Shown here: piece by piece, positions 1 to 11,335 of the stretch | Layout: every line of letters begins with the position of its first letter | How positions within the stretch are numbered: the stretch's first letter is position 1 | Source: Parascedosporium putredinis | Lineage: Eukaryota > Ascomycota > Sordariomycetes > Microascales > Microascaceae | NCBI GenBank assembly: GCA_949357655.1 | Contig: CASHTG010000015.1 | Coordinates: 496,001 to 560,000 of the forward strand | Reading direction: 5' to 3' | Length of the DNA: 64,000 nt | Notes under the pieces: generated by a model | Database searches by the model: none | What the model was told of the DNA's origin: nothing | What the model saw: only the letters and a program-made list of their open reading frames with translations | Translations under genes and position numbers: made by a program

Positions 1-451
1 GCTCCTTCCTCATCCCCCTCTGAGCACACACTCGTCCCTCCCTTAGTCGCACTTGCCTTTTCTAGTGATGCTGTTTTATGAATCATGTACTGGAGCTGCA
101 GTCCTACTGGCTGATGAGTAGTCAGTCAGTTCGATATCTCTTCCTCTCCTACCTTTTACCGCGTCTTCCTTTCTTCCTCCATCTCCCGCTTCCTCTTTCA
201 AACATCCTCTCCACATATCGTCACATCAGTACTATCCACCACGCACAGCATTTTTCTAAGTGCCTTGAGAGCCTTTTCCCCTGATCTATCTCTAGATCCT
301 ACTTCAGGAACAGTCTGACCTTTTATTTATTCAAGGTATCCCATTCTTCCATATACTCTCATTTATCCTCCTTCTTGGTTTGGTCTTTATCTTCCCGCGG
401 ATGGTTAGTTAACTTGTAAACAGTCCTTTGTCCCAGTGACCAAACCCAAAG
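1..451. other. Upstream region of the first gene
   Basis: Pyrimidine-rich DNA with no supported gene. It probably holds the promoter and 5' leader of the zinc-finger gene that starts at 452. No clear TATA box was seen. Confidence 0.5.
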
Positions 452-3400
452 ATGGACTCCAAACTGGGTAACCAGAAGGAGACTTCTAATTCTTTCAATC
501 CCCCAGGAATGGTAGGGTCCTCCGGAGTACCTCCCGCTCCACCAAGAACCAAGATCTAAGTCTCGGTCCAGGAACCAGTCCATCCCAGTCGGGTGAATGG
601 ACGGCAACCGTGGGGCTCCATCTCAACCGGGGCAACTCCAACTCTGCCAATACTGAGTCTGTCACAGCCCAAGCTTCTGCGAAGGGAAGTACATATGACC
701 TTGCGCCTGCCGCACCCATAGCCCAGGCCCCCACTGCAGACATGGGAACAGACTTCGACTTTGAAGGAGACTTTACCTCCCAGCTTAATTCCGAGGTGCC
801 CGATGGCGAAATTGGAAATGAGATGCTGATGAACCAGTTTAACGGTCCTTCCTTCGAACATGGCCAACAAGGCTACTTTATGACATCGGGCCACCCAAGC
901 CACCATGGCCAAGGAAACACTGCAACAGCTCCTTCCCTAATGCCAGCTCCCGCAGGGAGTTTCTTAATGACTGACGCGCCTGCCTCGCGAGACATGTATA
1001 CTGGGGAATGGAACGCCGTCACTCCTTCCGCAACAGGGTTCCAGGAGAACCAGCAGGGATACTTTTCCCACGGTCAAAACCTTTCCTGGGGCCAGGTCGT
1101 GACTTACCCCCAGTATGCCTACAGCTTCCCACTTCACTCTCCAAACCTCGTCGGAAGTTTCGTTGATTTCCAAACTCAGCCCCAGCAGCACCATCCCTTC
1201 CATCAAAACCAAGGGCAAAGTTTTGAGGTGCCTCCTGCTCCCTTGAATCAGGGCGTTGAGTCTCAGAGCCAACCCGAGCCTTGCCAAAATCAACTGGATG
1301 ACCTCCAAGACGAGCAGGTGTTCAGAGAATTCACAAACATATTGACTGACGAGCCTACTGCAGGCCAGGAGAAGCAAGACGATTCTGACGGTTCTGACGG
1401 TTCTGACGGTTCTGAGTGTTCTGACGTCTCTTACGGCTCTTACGGCTCTTACGGCTCTTACGGCTCTGACGGCTCTTACGGTTCTGACGGTGAACAGGAA
1501 TACACTCCAAGTTTGAACGGAGACTCTGATTCCGATATGTCGAAGCAAGGAAGAACCGCTTTGCCCATGTCGCCTCTTAAACCTGGCAAGAAGGCTCGTG
1601 CTGGAAAGAACAAGGGTGACCAAACTGTAAGTTAGCCTGCTACCCTTTGATCATGCATTACCTTTTTATGATTTGTTGCTCCTTTACCTCCTCTGCACGC
1701 TTGGAGATGGTAATTCCCACGGCAATTCGGCTGGAGCCGGTGCCACTAAGATATTGCGTTTTGGGTTTCTCCGACCGCAACTCGTGTTGTGTCATATTAT
1801 ATTGTACTCTTTGTGCCAACTTCTAGCTGACATACTTTTCGCCTTCTCTAGGACGAGGCGAGTGGTGCATCGGGATCGGGAACTGCCAAGCAAGAGGCTG
1901 CAATTCCTATTCCCCTGATTTGCACAGCCTGTCCCAATACGGGAACGTTTTCCGATGTGTCTCATCTCTTGACGCATGTTAGCTCAAAGGGACATCTTGG
2001 CCATGTCCGCAAGCTCGAACTTCGAGCCCTTACTGACGAGGGTGCAAAGTTGACCCTTACTACTTATAACAAGTGGGAAGAAGATTATGACATCAGAAAT
2101 CTCCTTGCCCAGCGTCTCGCCCAGCGCGAGATTCGTGACGAGAAGAAACGCAAGGCCCAAGAAGCACTTAACAAGGTATGAAAATCCGGAATTTTAGTGT
2201 CAATAGTAAATTTGATGATCGCTGTAGCTAATTCCGTGTCAGCCTGCCAAGAAGACCAAGGCCAAGGGCGGTCCTAAGACGAAGAACGACGACGACGCTG
2301 AAACGGCCGTGCCTAAGAAGAAGGTGCAGACGCGGGGAAAGGCCTCGGGCTCTAGCTCTGCTGCTGGAGCGGGCTGTCTTGTCGAGGATGAAGATTTTGA
2401 TGATGGTCCTAAGCTCAAAGGCAAGGTTTACCCTGGAATGCGAGCTTTTGATTCAGCCACCCCTGAGCAGAAACGTCTCCGCAACCAGCGTAAGGACACA
2501 ACCATCACTTCCCAGCTCCTTGCCGCATCTTTGGCCGTCCAGCCCATTGAGCACGTGTATGGTCCTGGTTTCCCCTTGAGGTCCTTCGGACTCGTAATGT
2601 TTATGACCCCCTCGCCTCCCCCAGGCAGCCCAGTAAGTCCCCATGAGACAGTCTTAACAATGGCCTATTCGAGGAAAAGGATGGACACTAACCGATCGTA
2701 GACTCCCTCTCCGGAGGATCTTCTAGACTCTAGCCTGAACCCAGAAGAGGACGACTCTTTCGAGGGAGCTGAGTCGGACTGCGGGGCGGAGGACCCTGAT
2801 CAAGGCCCCCAGGACTGTCAGTAAAGTCGACGTGCTTTAGCTGGCTCCTCAAGGACAACGTTCATGACATCTCCACCCCTTGAGCATCGCCGCAAGTGCG
2901 AATGGCGCCACTGGTGCCTTATTTGATTCGATTTTGCCTTCAGTCGTTTTTAATCCCTCCTCAGCGCACTGCAACACGCATGTTAAGTATCTGTGCTTTG
3001 AAATCGCAAGTGCGGTATCATCCTAAAAGACCCCCAAATCACCCTCGCCCGCTCGTTACTGCTGCAGACACTAACTGTTTGACCTCCTAGACCATCTTTT
3101 TGCCACAGGGTTTCCGCGTATTGAGAACAAGTAAGTGCTTCCAACATCGCAGTGGAACATAGCCTCGAAGGTGACGACGGACTAACCAGGCTATCTGTTT
3201 AGTTTTACAAGTCACCACCGTGCTCCCCTTCGCTGTCTCGGGCCGAACTCGAAAATTGCGTCGCCGGCGCATGCGAGTAAGCAACAACAGTCGATGAGGA
3301 TTTTCCAGTCAGGTAAAGAGAACTTTGCTTCTTCTTATGCTCTCACTCACCCGCAGATGAATGGAAACCTCTTCAGTTCGGCCGTGGGGAGGCGCACGGC

Positions 3401-3646
3401 ATGCCTGCCCGCCTCAACACCAATCCACTGTGTTTTCAACCAATTCCCGAGCAGGTCAATATAAACCCGTTAGGTGGCTCGCTTCAAAGCCCATATCGCT
3501 CCGATGCTATTTCCAATTCGTTTACACCAGCCAACAGCTTGAGCCATCAGGAGATGATCCAACACTACCTCGTCGCTCGTCGTGGTCGCGAGGGACTTAA
3601 TGCCAACGTTTGTGGAGAAGAGGGATTTTATGAAAGCCCCATTTGA
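452..3646 (+). CDS. C2H2-like zinc-finger protein with SDG/SYG repeats
   Basis: Uncharacterised fungal protein, about 783 aa, probably nuclear. Proposed exons are 452-511, 589-1626, 1852-2175, 2243-2632, 2702-2820, 2965-2981, 3091-3130, 3203-3276 and 3357-3646. Their phases are consistent and no frameshift is needed. The start at 452 is chosen because the next frame has no ATG, and a 77-bp intron with a CTAAG branch point joins the two frames. Residues 286-321 are tandem Ser-Asp-Gly then Ser-Tyr-Gly triplets. A finger of the form C390-x2-C393 followed by H404, H408 and H414 is followed by a basic, coiled-coil-like segment (around WEEDYDIRNLLAQRLAQ). Lys-rich and acidic tracts follow. The last four exons are less certain, above all the 17-nt one, but the final exon reads as a coherent conserved-looking tail. 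The finger suggests RNA or DNA binding; that is inference. Confidence 0.7.
1384..1491 (+). repeat. In-frame 9-bp repeat coding for SDG/SYG
   Basis: Tandem 9-bp units (tct-gac-ggt, then tct-tac-ggc) inside the second exon of the zinc-finger gene. They encode a low-complexity Ser/Gly/Asp/Tyr segment. Such units are prone to copy-number change. Confidence 0.85.
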
Positions 3647-4607
3647 AACTCTTCTTTACAGATATTGGCCTGTTCGTCGTGGCTAGATAAAGGACGTTGG
3701 CATGAGTGTTTGGCTGGGCAAAGGTTATCGTTTATTTCTCGTTTCATTCCCCGCCAGTATCGCTGTTTCCGTTTTGCCATTGCTGCTCTCGTCTGTTCCT
3801 TTCGATTTTTCCTCTTTCAAGGATGGCTGTAAGTTTTTACGTTGTCTCGTTCGACTTACACGCGGCTAACTGCATTCTATTTTAGCAAAGGCGTCAAAAA
3901 GGTTCTTTTCACAGGTGCGAAGGGAGGCTTCTCGGCTGATTTTTGATTTCGTTTTCTTCTTCTGGCCATCCGGCCATGGCGTTGTGACACTATGAGCTCA
4001 CCAAGGGTAGTTTCTACCCTCGGTGCTCTACGTCCAACGGTTTATTGTTGCTCTTTCTTTTCTTTTAACTGGCATTCAATTTGCGAGATACTGCAAGACC
4101 CGGCATATAGTTTGATGTTCCCTTTCACTTTCATTCCTACAGTGGTCTTTGAGATTAGGCATTTTCAGTTGTACATAGGGTTCCTCTATGGCCGGTAAAT
4201 ATACTATTTCGCAATAATTTGCCGGGCTGATCGTGATGCCTGCCTTGATCCTTCCATAGATGGTGTGCGTGGTCAGGCATGTGCCAACTGTAGGCTACGA
4301 GATGCATAGTCAAGCATCTGCGTTGACCCCCAAGGAAAAAGTGTGCTAACGACTGGGGAAACTCTGCGAGAGGCATTGGAGATGGGGATTTAGGATTACA
4401 TGTAGTGGTCGAGGTGGGATTAATGAGATCATAGATGTACTAGAGGGGAAGTGGAACCCGTAACGATGTTGGGGGCAAGAGGCAACTAATTGGAACGGAA
4501 GGAGTGGCTCCAGTAAAAACATCACAACTATCCATAGCATTATTACACGAGCTACCTTAACCCCAAGAAACCCGAAATCTGTCCAGTTTACAAGAAATAG
4601 TAGATAT
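3647..4607. other. Convergent 3' region
   Basis: Space between the stop codons of the zinc-finger gene (+) and MSH3 (-). It probably holds both 3' UTRs. No coding frame or RNA gene was recognised. Confidence 0.5.
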
Positions 4608-7600
4608 TTACAGTTGTTCAATACACGCCACTAGCTGGGACATGTCCGGGCTAGACTCGCTCGTTGCATCCGCCGCTATCAGAGTTTGTAAAAGGGACGA
4701 GGCAGCGCGAAGGCGGCGAGCACACACATCGGTCTCCATCTCGCGTGACTTGCGGGCGGCAAGGTCGATGATGGGTTTAGGGATGGAAGCGAGACGGGCG
4801 ACGTTGAGGCCATAAGAGCGGTGGGCAACGCCCTCTGTGACCTCGTACAGGAAGGTGATTTCTTGGTCGGCCGAGTCATCGGTGTCGTCGGCGCCGTTGG
4901 CTGGTTGGGGGCTGACGCGTCGGAGTCGGGGCGGGGGTTGCTTGAAAACGCATGTGGACGTTTTTGACGAGGCCGCCGCCAAGGCCGTCGGCGACGCGGG
5001 AGAGGTTCTGGTAGTGGGTGATGAAGAGGGTGAGACACTGCGTCTCGCGGGCGACGTGGTCGAGGACGGCGTGGGCGATGGCGGCGCCGTCGTGGGTGGA
5101 GGTGCCGCGGCCTAGCTCGTCGAGGACGACGAGGCTGCGGGGGTGGCGGAGCGGAGGATGCGGGAGGTTTCGCTGACCTCGACCATGAAGGTGGACTCGC
5201 CGGCGAAGAGGTTGTCGCGGGCGCCCATGCGGGTGTGGATGGCGTCGCAGAGGGTGAGCTCGAGGGCCTCGGCGGGGACAAAGGAGCCGATTTGGGCGAG
5301 GAGGACGAGGAGGGCGACGGCGCGGACAAAGGAGGATTTGCCGCCCATGTTGGGGCCGGTGATGAGGTAGGCGAGGGGGCGGGGGAGGAGAGGTGGGAGG
5401 AGAAGGGGATGTAGCCGTCGGGGAGGGTGTGTTCGGCGATGGGGTGGCGGCCTTGGCGGATGGCGACGGTGGGGGCGCGTCGTCGGGGAGGAAGGTGGGT
5501 TTGGAATAGCCGGGGAGGGAGGCGACCTTGGCGAGGAGAGGAGGCAGTCGAGGGTGGCGAGGGAGGAGACGGCGTCGCGGAGGGGTTGGTAGTCGGCGGA
5601 GATGGAGGCGAGGAGGTCGCGGAAGGCGGCGTCGCAGGCGGAAGCGAGGGCCTCTTTGTGGCGGTCACGCTCGGCGATGAGGCGGACGACTTCGGGGGTG
5701 TGGAAGCGGGAGAGCTTCTTGGTGCCGCTGATCTTGATCCACGAGGCGGGCACGCGCTTGACGTCGCCGTTGCCGACCTCGACGAGGTACTCGATGCCGG
5801 CGACGGTGGCGTACTTGACGGGGGTCTTCCAGCCGAGTTTCTGGGTGGCGACCTGGCGGTGGTCGTCGAGCTCCTGCTCGACCGAGGCGATGCCGATGAG
5901 GTGGTCCTGGATGGCCTCGGTCTGCTCCTCCTCGCGGAAGAATTCGATTTTATCGTCCTTGCGGGCGGCTTCGGGGTTGATCTTGTCCAGGTAGGAAGTC
6001 ACCGTGTCGAGGATAGGGGCAGGGAGCAGATGGCGGCGGCGACGGGGGAGGCGAAGCCGGTGTCGGCGGGGGTCTTGGCCTGGGCAAAGGGCAGGGCGAT
6101 ACGCTGGAGGGTTTGGAGGACGGAGAGGAGCTCGGGGCGGGTGCATTTGCCGTAGTAGATGCGGATGAGGCTGCGCTCGAGGTCGGTCTTGGTTTGGGCG
6201 AGGAGGGTCTCGAGCATGTCGACCTTGGCGGTGGATTGGTTCTCGAGGAGGTCTTCGACGGCGGCGACGCGCTCCTGGAGGCGAGCTCGGTCGAGGAGGG
6301 GCGGCCAACCCACTTCTTGAGGAGGCGGTGGCCGAAGCGGGTGTGGGTCTTGTCGAGGGCCCAGAAGAGGCTGCCTTTCTCGGCGTGGTCGGTGGCGTTG
6401 CGGTAGACTTCGAGGCTCTCGAGGGTGGTGCCGCTGACGAGCATGTGGGAGCGGGTGCTGAAGCTCTGAAAGTACTTTGTGAGGTCGAAGACGTGCTCGA
6501 GGCCGTACTCGGTCAGGTGGGTGATCATGGCGGAGAGGCAGACGATGACGTGCTCGGGGAGGCCGAGGACCTTGTCGAGTAGGGCGCCGGCGCGCTCGTC
6601 GCCGCTGCTCTGCTTGAGCTTGTCGGCGTAGAAGCGGGTGACGTGGGAGTGGGACTCGGCGGCCATGGTTTTCGAGCGGGGCACGCGCTCGACACGGCTC
6701 CGGTCGCCAAAGACGTTGGTGCTGGACCCGGACAGGTGCTTGATCAGCTTGTCGGTGCCGCGGGTGAGGTCGCCGACGAGGAGGAACTCGCAGGGGAGAT
6801 GTGCAGAAGCCTGGTCTCGATCTCGCTGCGCATGAAGCCGTCCTCAAAGGAGTCGTAGATGATGTCGCCGGTGGCGGGCTGCACGGCGATGATGCCCACG
6901 TCGACCTTTTCGTCGGTGCCGGCACCTTTGCTCGGGGTCTCGGTAATGCAGAGGAGGTAGCCGCCCGAGGGGCTGCCGGTGCCCGACGATTGGTCGAGCT
7001 CGCCGACCTCGTCAATGTACGTGCCCATGGTGTAGACGTTGGTGAGCTTGCGTACAAAGGGGGCGTTGCGGTTGTCGCCGGCCTTTTTCAGAGCCGCCGT
7101 CTCGATCTGCCGCACGACGCCAACCTTGTAGCCGGCGGCCACGAGGCGCTTGGCGTGTACGGGGAGTCGGTGGACGGGGATGCTGGCGGAGGCGAAGCGG
7201 TCTAGGTGGGCTTCTGATGGGTCTATTCTGGTGTGGTTAGAAGGACGACAAAGTACAAGAAGAAAAGAAAAAGGGGGAGGCAAAAGGATGGCATACGTTC
7301 ATCGTAACGGAGTTTTCCTGGTATGCAGACAATGCTGAGCTCCTTGGAAGCAATGCGTGCGTCCTCGCCGAGGAAGCGGAACTTGTAGCCAACCTCCATG
7401 ATGAGGACGGTGTCCATGTGCTTTCTCTTGATGTCGAGGAATTGGGTCTCCATGGGCGTCAGCTTGTTCGCCTTGCCGCCCTTGGCAGTTTTCTTTCCCT
7501 TGGGCGGCGGGGGCGGCGCTTCGTCCTCTTCCCCATCTTCCTCGCCGCCGTCTTCGTCCGCAGGCGCTTGACCGTCCTGTATGGAGCCGACGCGGCGCAA

Positions 7601-8025
7601 GGAGATGAGGCTGTCGGGGTGGCCGAGCTTCCTGACAAACTTTTGTGCAGCTCCTGCCGCTCGCGCACGATATCGGGATCTACGTCGACGTCCTGGCTCG
7701 ATCCAAAGAGGTAGTAGTCTGTCCTCGGCGTCGCTCGCGGCTTGTTCTCGAGGTCTTCGAGTATGTCCTCGTTCACGGGGGTCGCCTTGGCGGGGCGCTT
7801 CCGTTTCGCTGCGGCGCTCGGTCCATTATTGCCCTTGTCCGGGTCCTCTTCGAGGGGCCTCTTGCGGGCCGGAAGCGCCTCAGAGGGTCGGAGCGGGCTG
7901 GAGGTGGGCGGGTGCTTTGGTTTGGGGGCGGAGGATTGGTTCTGGCTCGCGGTAGGGGGTGTGGATTTGGGCGAGAAGAAGCTCGTGAGAGAGGCTTGCT
8001 TCTTTGCCGAAGAAGGGGGCGGCAT
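4608..8025 (-). CDS. msh3: DNA mismatch repair protein MSH3
   Basis: MutS homologue that pairs with MSH2 as MutS-beta to recognise insertion/deletion loops in nuclear DNA. Exon 1 is 7297-8025, the intron is 7223-7296, and exon 2 is 4608-7222. The N-terminus carries a PCNA-binding PIP box (Q10, L13, F16, F17), then the mispair-binding domain (motif [13 protein letters not shown]) and the Msh3-type segment [20 protein letters not shown]. The ATPase has Walker [10 protein letters not shown] near residue 870 and Walker [16 protein letters not shown]. The frame breaks at least nine times: 7641-7644, 6793-6796, 6298-6301, 6016-6019, about 5537-5542, 5471-5475, 5375-5379, 5139-5143 and about 4870-4937. 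Each is repaired by adding bases, mostly in G or A runs. Ten added bases give 1117 aa, the usual family length. I read it as an intact gene with sequence errors. Confidence 0.93.
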
Positions 8026-8966
8026 CTTGGCAGTCTCTCTCTCTTTTCTTCCTTTCTTGGGCTTGGTAAATCGGGCGATGCCGCTACACTACGACTTCGG
8101 CGCCTTTGGAATTGTGGTCGACGTCGTGGAGTCGAGCTTTTAGTTTTGGGGGAAATTGAAGACTCTACTTTTCTTCACAGTGGCGGCGCGTCGATTTCCA
8201 GGGCTGAAGAGCCAGACGCGTAAAGAGGATGCAGCCAGTGAAGGGGGTGCATATCAATTGCAACATGCAGTGACGTGCAGGGATATAACAGTGCGATTTG
8301 GCATCGGAGACTCACGTCAAGGCCCCTGAATCAAAGCTTCGAGAAGAAGGCTCAAAGCTCATCCACAGCTTATCGAAGGGGGTTGAATAAGGATGTTGTA
8401 TTCTAAATTTTATATTCTCTTTTCAATTTGCCTGGAAGAGAAATCTGGAACCAAAGCGAAAGAACCTATGCTCAGGTGTACACTGGCTTACACGGCATGC
8501 GTGCCATTTTGCCCAGAGCTTGAAGCTCTGAAGGGCACAAGCAATTGTCGTATATTTCGTTATCGGGGCCCCGTCGTCGCCGCGGGGTCATGCAAATATA
8601 CCAAGATTACCATTACCACAGTGCCGGCAATCTTTCTCCTTTGAGCCTTCCAAATTCGCATTAGCTGATGTTTTTTCGCACCCATCGCGTTCGAAATCCG
8701 CACACAGGCACCACGCATCCACAATCAACCCACGCTCGGAGCCAAGCTCGACATAGCTCTCCAGGAAGCTTTGCTTTGGTCTCTTTTAGGCCTTGCCTCC
8801 TCCGTGGATAACCCCGCGACTCACGAGTCCTCGCATTCTCAGCCGAGACCCGGCAAGGCACCGCCATCCTCACCCCGGTTGGTAGCTCCTCGCCCCGGCA
8901 GTCTCCTCAACCCTGTGCACAAGTGTAGCTCGAGAACAGGACGAAAAGCCTGCCCCGCCGACAACC
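8026..8966. other. Divergent promoter region MSH3 / FAR1 gene
   Basis: Head-to-head intergenic space between MSH3 (-) and the FAR1-domain gene (+). Both promoters must lie here. No further gene was seen, and the open frames on the + strand around 7645-8223 are shadows of MSH3 and its leader. Confidence 0.55.
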
Positions 8967-10327
8967 ATGTTCGGCATGCTCACGCCCGCCCCGCAGGCGC
9001 CGGGCCCGACGTACGTGTACAAGACGTACGAGGACCTCTTCGCCGACCTGAGCCTTCGTATGCAGTCGGACGGGTACAAGGTTGTCAAGGCGCGCTCCCA
9101 CCGCGGCAAGATTGGCGGCGCTGACGTGCCCGGCAACGAGATGGTGCGGTGCGACCTCGTGTGCGACCGCGGCGGGCGGCCTTACAAGTGTCTGGCCACC
9201 AAGCACAAAACCAGCACCAAGAAGACGGACTGTCCGTGGAAGGCCAAGGCTGTCAATCGCAAGATGATGGGCGGCTGGGTGCTGACTGTCATCTGCGACC
9301 AGCACAACCACGAGCCCGGCACCCCGGAGCCTCCGAGCCCGGCTGTGAGTGAGCATGATGCGGATGAGGAGCTAGATGAAAACGAGGGTAAGTAGAAACC
9401 CTTGTTCTTTTTCTTGTTTCTCACACAAAGGCCTTTTCCACCCCTTCACGGTCGACCCTCTCTCTTTTTTCCCCCTAGTCGTTCTCTTTATTACCTCTTA
9501 TTCCAGACTCGGTGTGAATCCATGTATCCTAACATGACTGAGCCTTAGCTCCATTAGGACCGGTGCTAGATGCCGAAACTTCGGCAGCAATCGCCGTCGC
9601 GGGCGTTTCACAAGCTGTGCTCCGCCTGACGGGAGATACCTTTCAGCAGTTCAAGGGGAGTACCGCAAGATGCCGAAGCCGCAGCGCGTCCAGATTCTCG
9701 CCCAGTTGCAGATGCGGATAGCCGCTATCTACGCCATCGAGAACGAAGATACTCAGCGCCAGGTACGCCTAGATCAGCAAGAAAGGCGCCATCGCCAAAT
9801 CGATACGCGGCGGCACTTCTCGACGGCAGGCAGCGGTAGTGGGACCGGTGGACTAGCAGGCGAGAGGCGGTCCAGACGGGCGACCGCCGCCGCGCTGGAT
9901 GGTGGGGATGGTGACGATCGTACGGTGCAAGGGAGCCCCTCGGCGACGAGGAGGACACAGGCAACTTTGCAGGATGACCAAGGGATGCAACAGCCGCATT
10001 TGGACCTTCAAGGACAGATGACGGGCTCTCGGATCATGTCACAACAACACCAACAACAACAGCAGCATACCCAGGACGATGTGGACTCGTTCATCCACGG
10101 TAAGCTTTACTCATTCTTGCCCATCTTATTACCCTGTCCCACCTCCTCCAAGCTTCGAAACCAAGTCTCGCATCCAACTAACGCATCCCTGCTCTCCCTC
10201 TCTCAAAGCGCAATTCCAAGTGCCCGTCTCTCAGACAGGTGCCGGCACGCCGCCTATAGGCCAATTCCACCATTTTCCAGCCCCGCCGCCTCGCAGGTTA
10301 AGAGGCCGCGTTCAAGCGCCATCCTAA
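8967..10327 (+). CDS. FAR1-type DNA-binding domain protein
   Basis: About 360 aa. Exons are 8967-9387, 9558-10099 and 10209-10327, with GTAAG donors and a CTAAC branch point in the second intron. The N-terminal 120 residues form a FAR1/WRKY-GCM1-type zinc domain: Cys residues around VRCDLVCDRGG, then KKTDCPWKAKA and the closing HNH of ICDQHNHEP. This fold is related to the DNA-binding part of Mutator-like transposases and is common as small single-domain proteins in Sordariomycetes. The rest is an acidic linker, a helical segment (QRVQILAQLQMRIAAIYAIE) and a Gln-rich tail. One frameshift in the GGGG run at 9655-9658 is repaired by one G, after which all three exons sum to a whole number of codons. 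A role in transcription is inferred. A domesticated transposase origin is possible, and transposon remnants lie just downstream. Confidence 0.8.
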
Positions 10328-10477
10328 CGGTCCATCGCCATCTTCTCTCGGCGCCTTTTCTCGCCACTTGTGCAACGCATTAACTACCCCCATGGCTTTT
10401 TTTTTTCAAATCGTCCCTCTCGTAGTCAGTGATGGTCACCCAAACGCAAATATCACCCAAACGCAAAAAGGCTCACG

Positions 10478-10884
10478 ATGCCCCGAAATAAGGCTATTCC
10501 ACGCGTCAAACGCGCCTCAAAAGGCGAAAGACAAATCGAGATTACCGTGCAGGATGCACTTCATGCCTGGGAGACCCAAGAACAACCCAATATCGCCCAG
10601 TTGGCGTGAGGATTCAATGTCTCGTATGACAGGCTCTGTCATCGGATCAAGGCCGCCAACCCCTTCATAAGCGAAAGAGAGCCCTGCAAGGACCAACTTG
10701 TGATTACAAGACGTCCACTGACCCAATACCTCTCTATTCCAACTAATAGAGAGACAACCACTTGTATTGAAGCTATCTCTGCTATAGGTAGCCATATTCC
10801 TGCCTTTCTAGTCCATACTGGAGCGATCCATACGGAATCCTGGCATGGCCTGGAAAAACTTCAGCGGGACACTATCATAGTGCC
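10478..10884 (+). mobile_element. Pogo/Fot1-like DDE transposase remnant, 5' part
   Basis: A single frame from ATG 10478 encodes a helix-turn-helix psq domain (EITVQDALHAWETQEQPNIA, then SYDRLCHRIKAANPF). After an internal deletion it continues into the start of a DDE_1 catalytic domain (NRETTTCIEAISAIGSHIPA, then ESW and RDTIIVPTS). A TGA at 10607-10609 interrupts it where an Arg codon (CGA) would fit, which is a C-to-T change. The element is dead: truncated, stopped and interrupted at about 10885. No terminal inverted repeats were identified. Confidence 0.75.
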
Positions 10885-11266
10885 CACGTCCAGTGTTCTA
10901 CTCTTTCAACGCTCGAAATTCATCTGGAAGATCCTTCAGCCCGATTAAATCGGTCCACTTGGAATGCTATGGGCCACTAAGGGACTTTGTCAGTCCGTCA
11001 GCCAGCATATCCTCAGAGGCAACCCATTTCACATCGATCTCTTTGTTTCGTTGGGGCTGCCGCAGCCAGCTTTGCTGGATATCAACATGCTTCAGTTTCG
11101 TAGAAAATTTTGGCGCTTCGTCCCTCACGAGGCGCACCGTTTGCCTATTGTCACACATGAATGTATGAGTGCTTTCCGTAGGCAATTGCAGGCCTGTTTC
11201 TGGCTCTTCCGGAAGACTGGGCTGCCGAATAGCTTGAAAATGATGCCCCGCGTCGGCGTTCTTAGC
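10885..11266 (-). mobile_element. Ty1/copia retrotransposon fragment (RNase H end of pol)
   Basis: Minus-strand frame 10967-11317 ends in a typical copia RNase H tail. It shows the CDNRQTVRLV motif, KHVDIQQSWLRQ, and VASEDMLADGLTKSL. A TAG follows at 10964-10966, then a further stretch similar to the end of copia pol (SKWTDLIGLKDLP) stops near 10890. No LTR flanks it. The fragment sits inside the pogo-like transposase, so it entered after that element. Confidence 0.75.
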
Positions 11267-11335
11267 TGGTATGTCTACTGGCTTTTCAAATGACCATATT
11301 AGCCTTGAATGGATCAAACACTTCCATCAGTCTTT
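11267..11335 (+). mobile_element. Pogo/Fot1-like transposase remnant, 3' part
   Basis: The short stretch STGFSNDHISLEWIKHF matches the DDE_1 segment that should directly follow the PTS at the end of the 5' part. This shows that the copia fragment splits one transposase. Similarity fades after about 11335. Confidence 0.65.

Noticed and set aside
5427..6155. 242-codon plus-strand open frame over MSH3
   Set aside because: It is antisense to the MutS core, has Val/Gly/Glu-biased content from GC-rich codons and no motif. It is a shadow frame.
4608..8025. MSH3 as a pseudogene
   Set aside because: No in-frame nonsense substitution is needed to explain the breaks, all motifs are kept, and the same indel type affects nearly every gene in the window.
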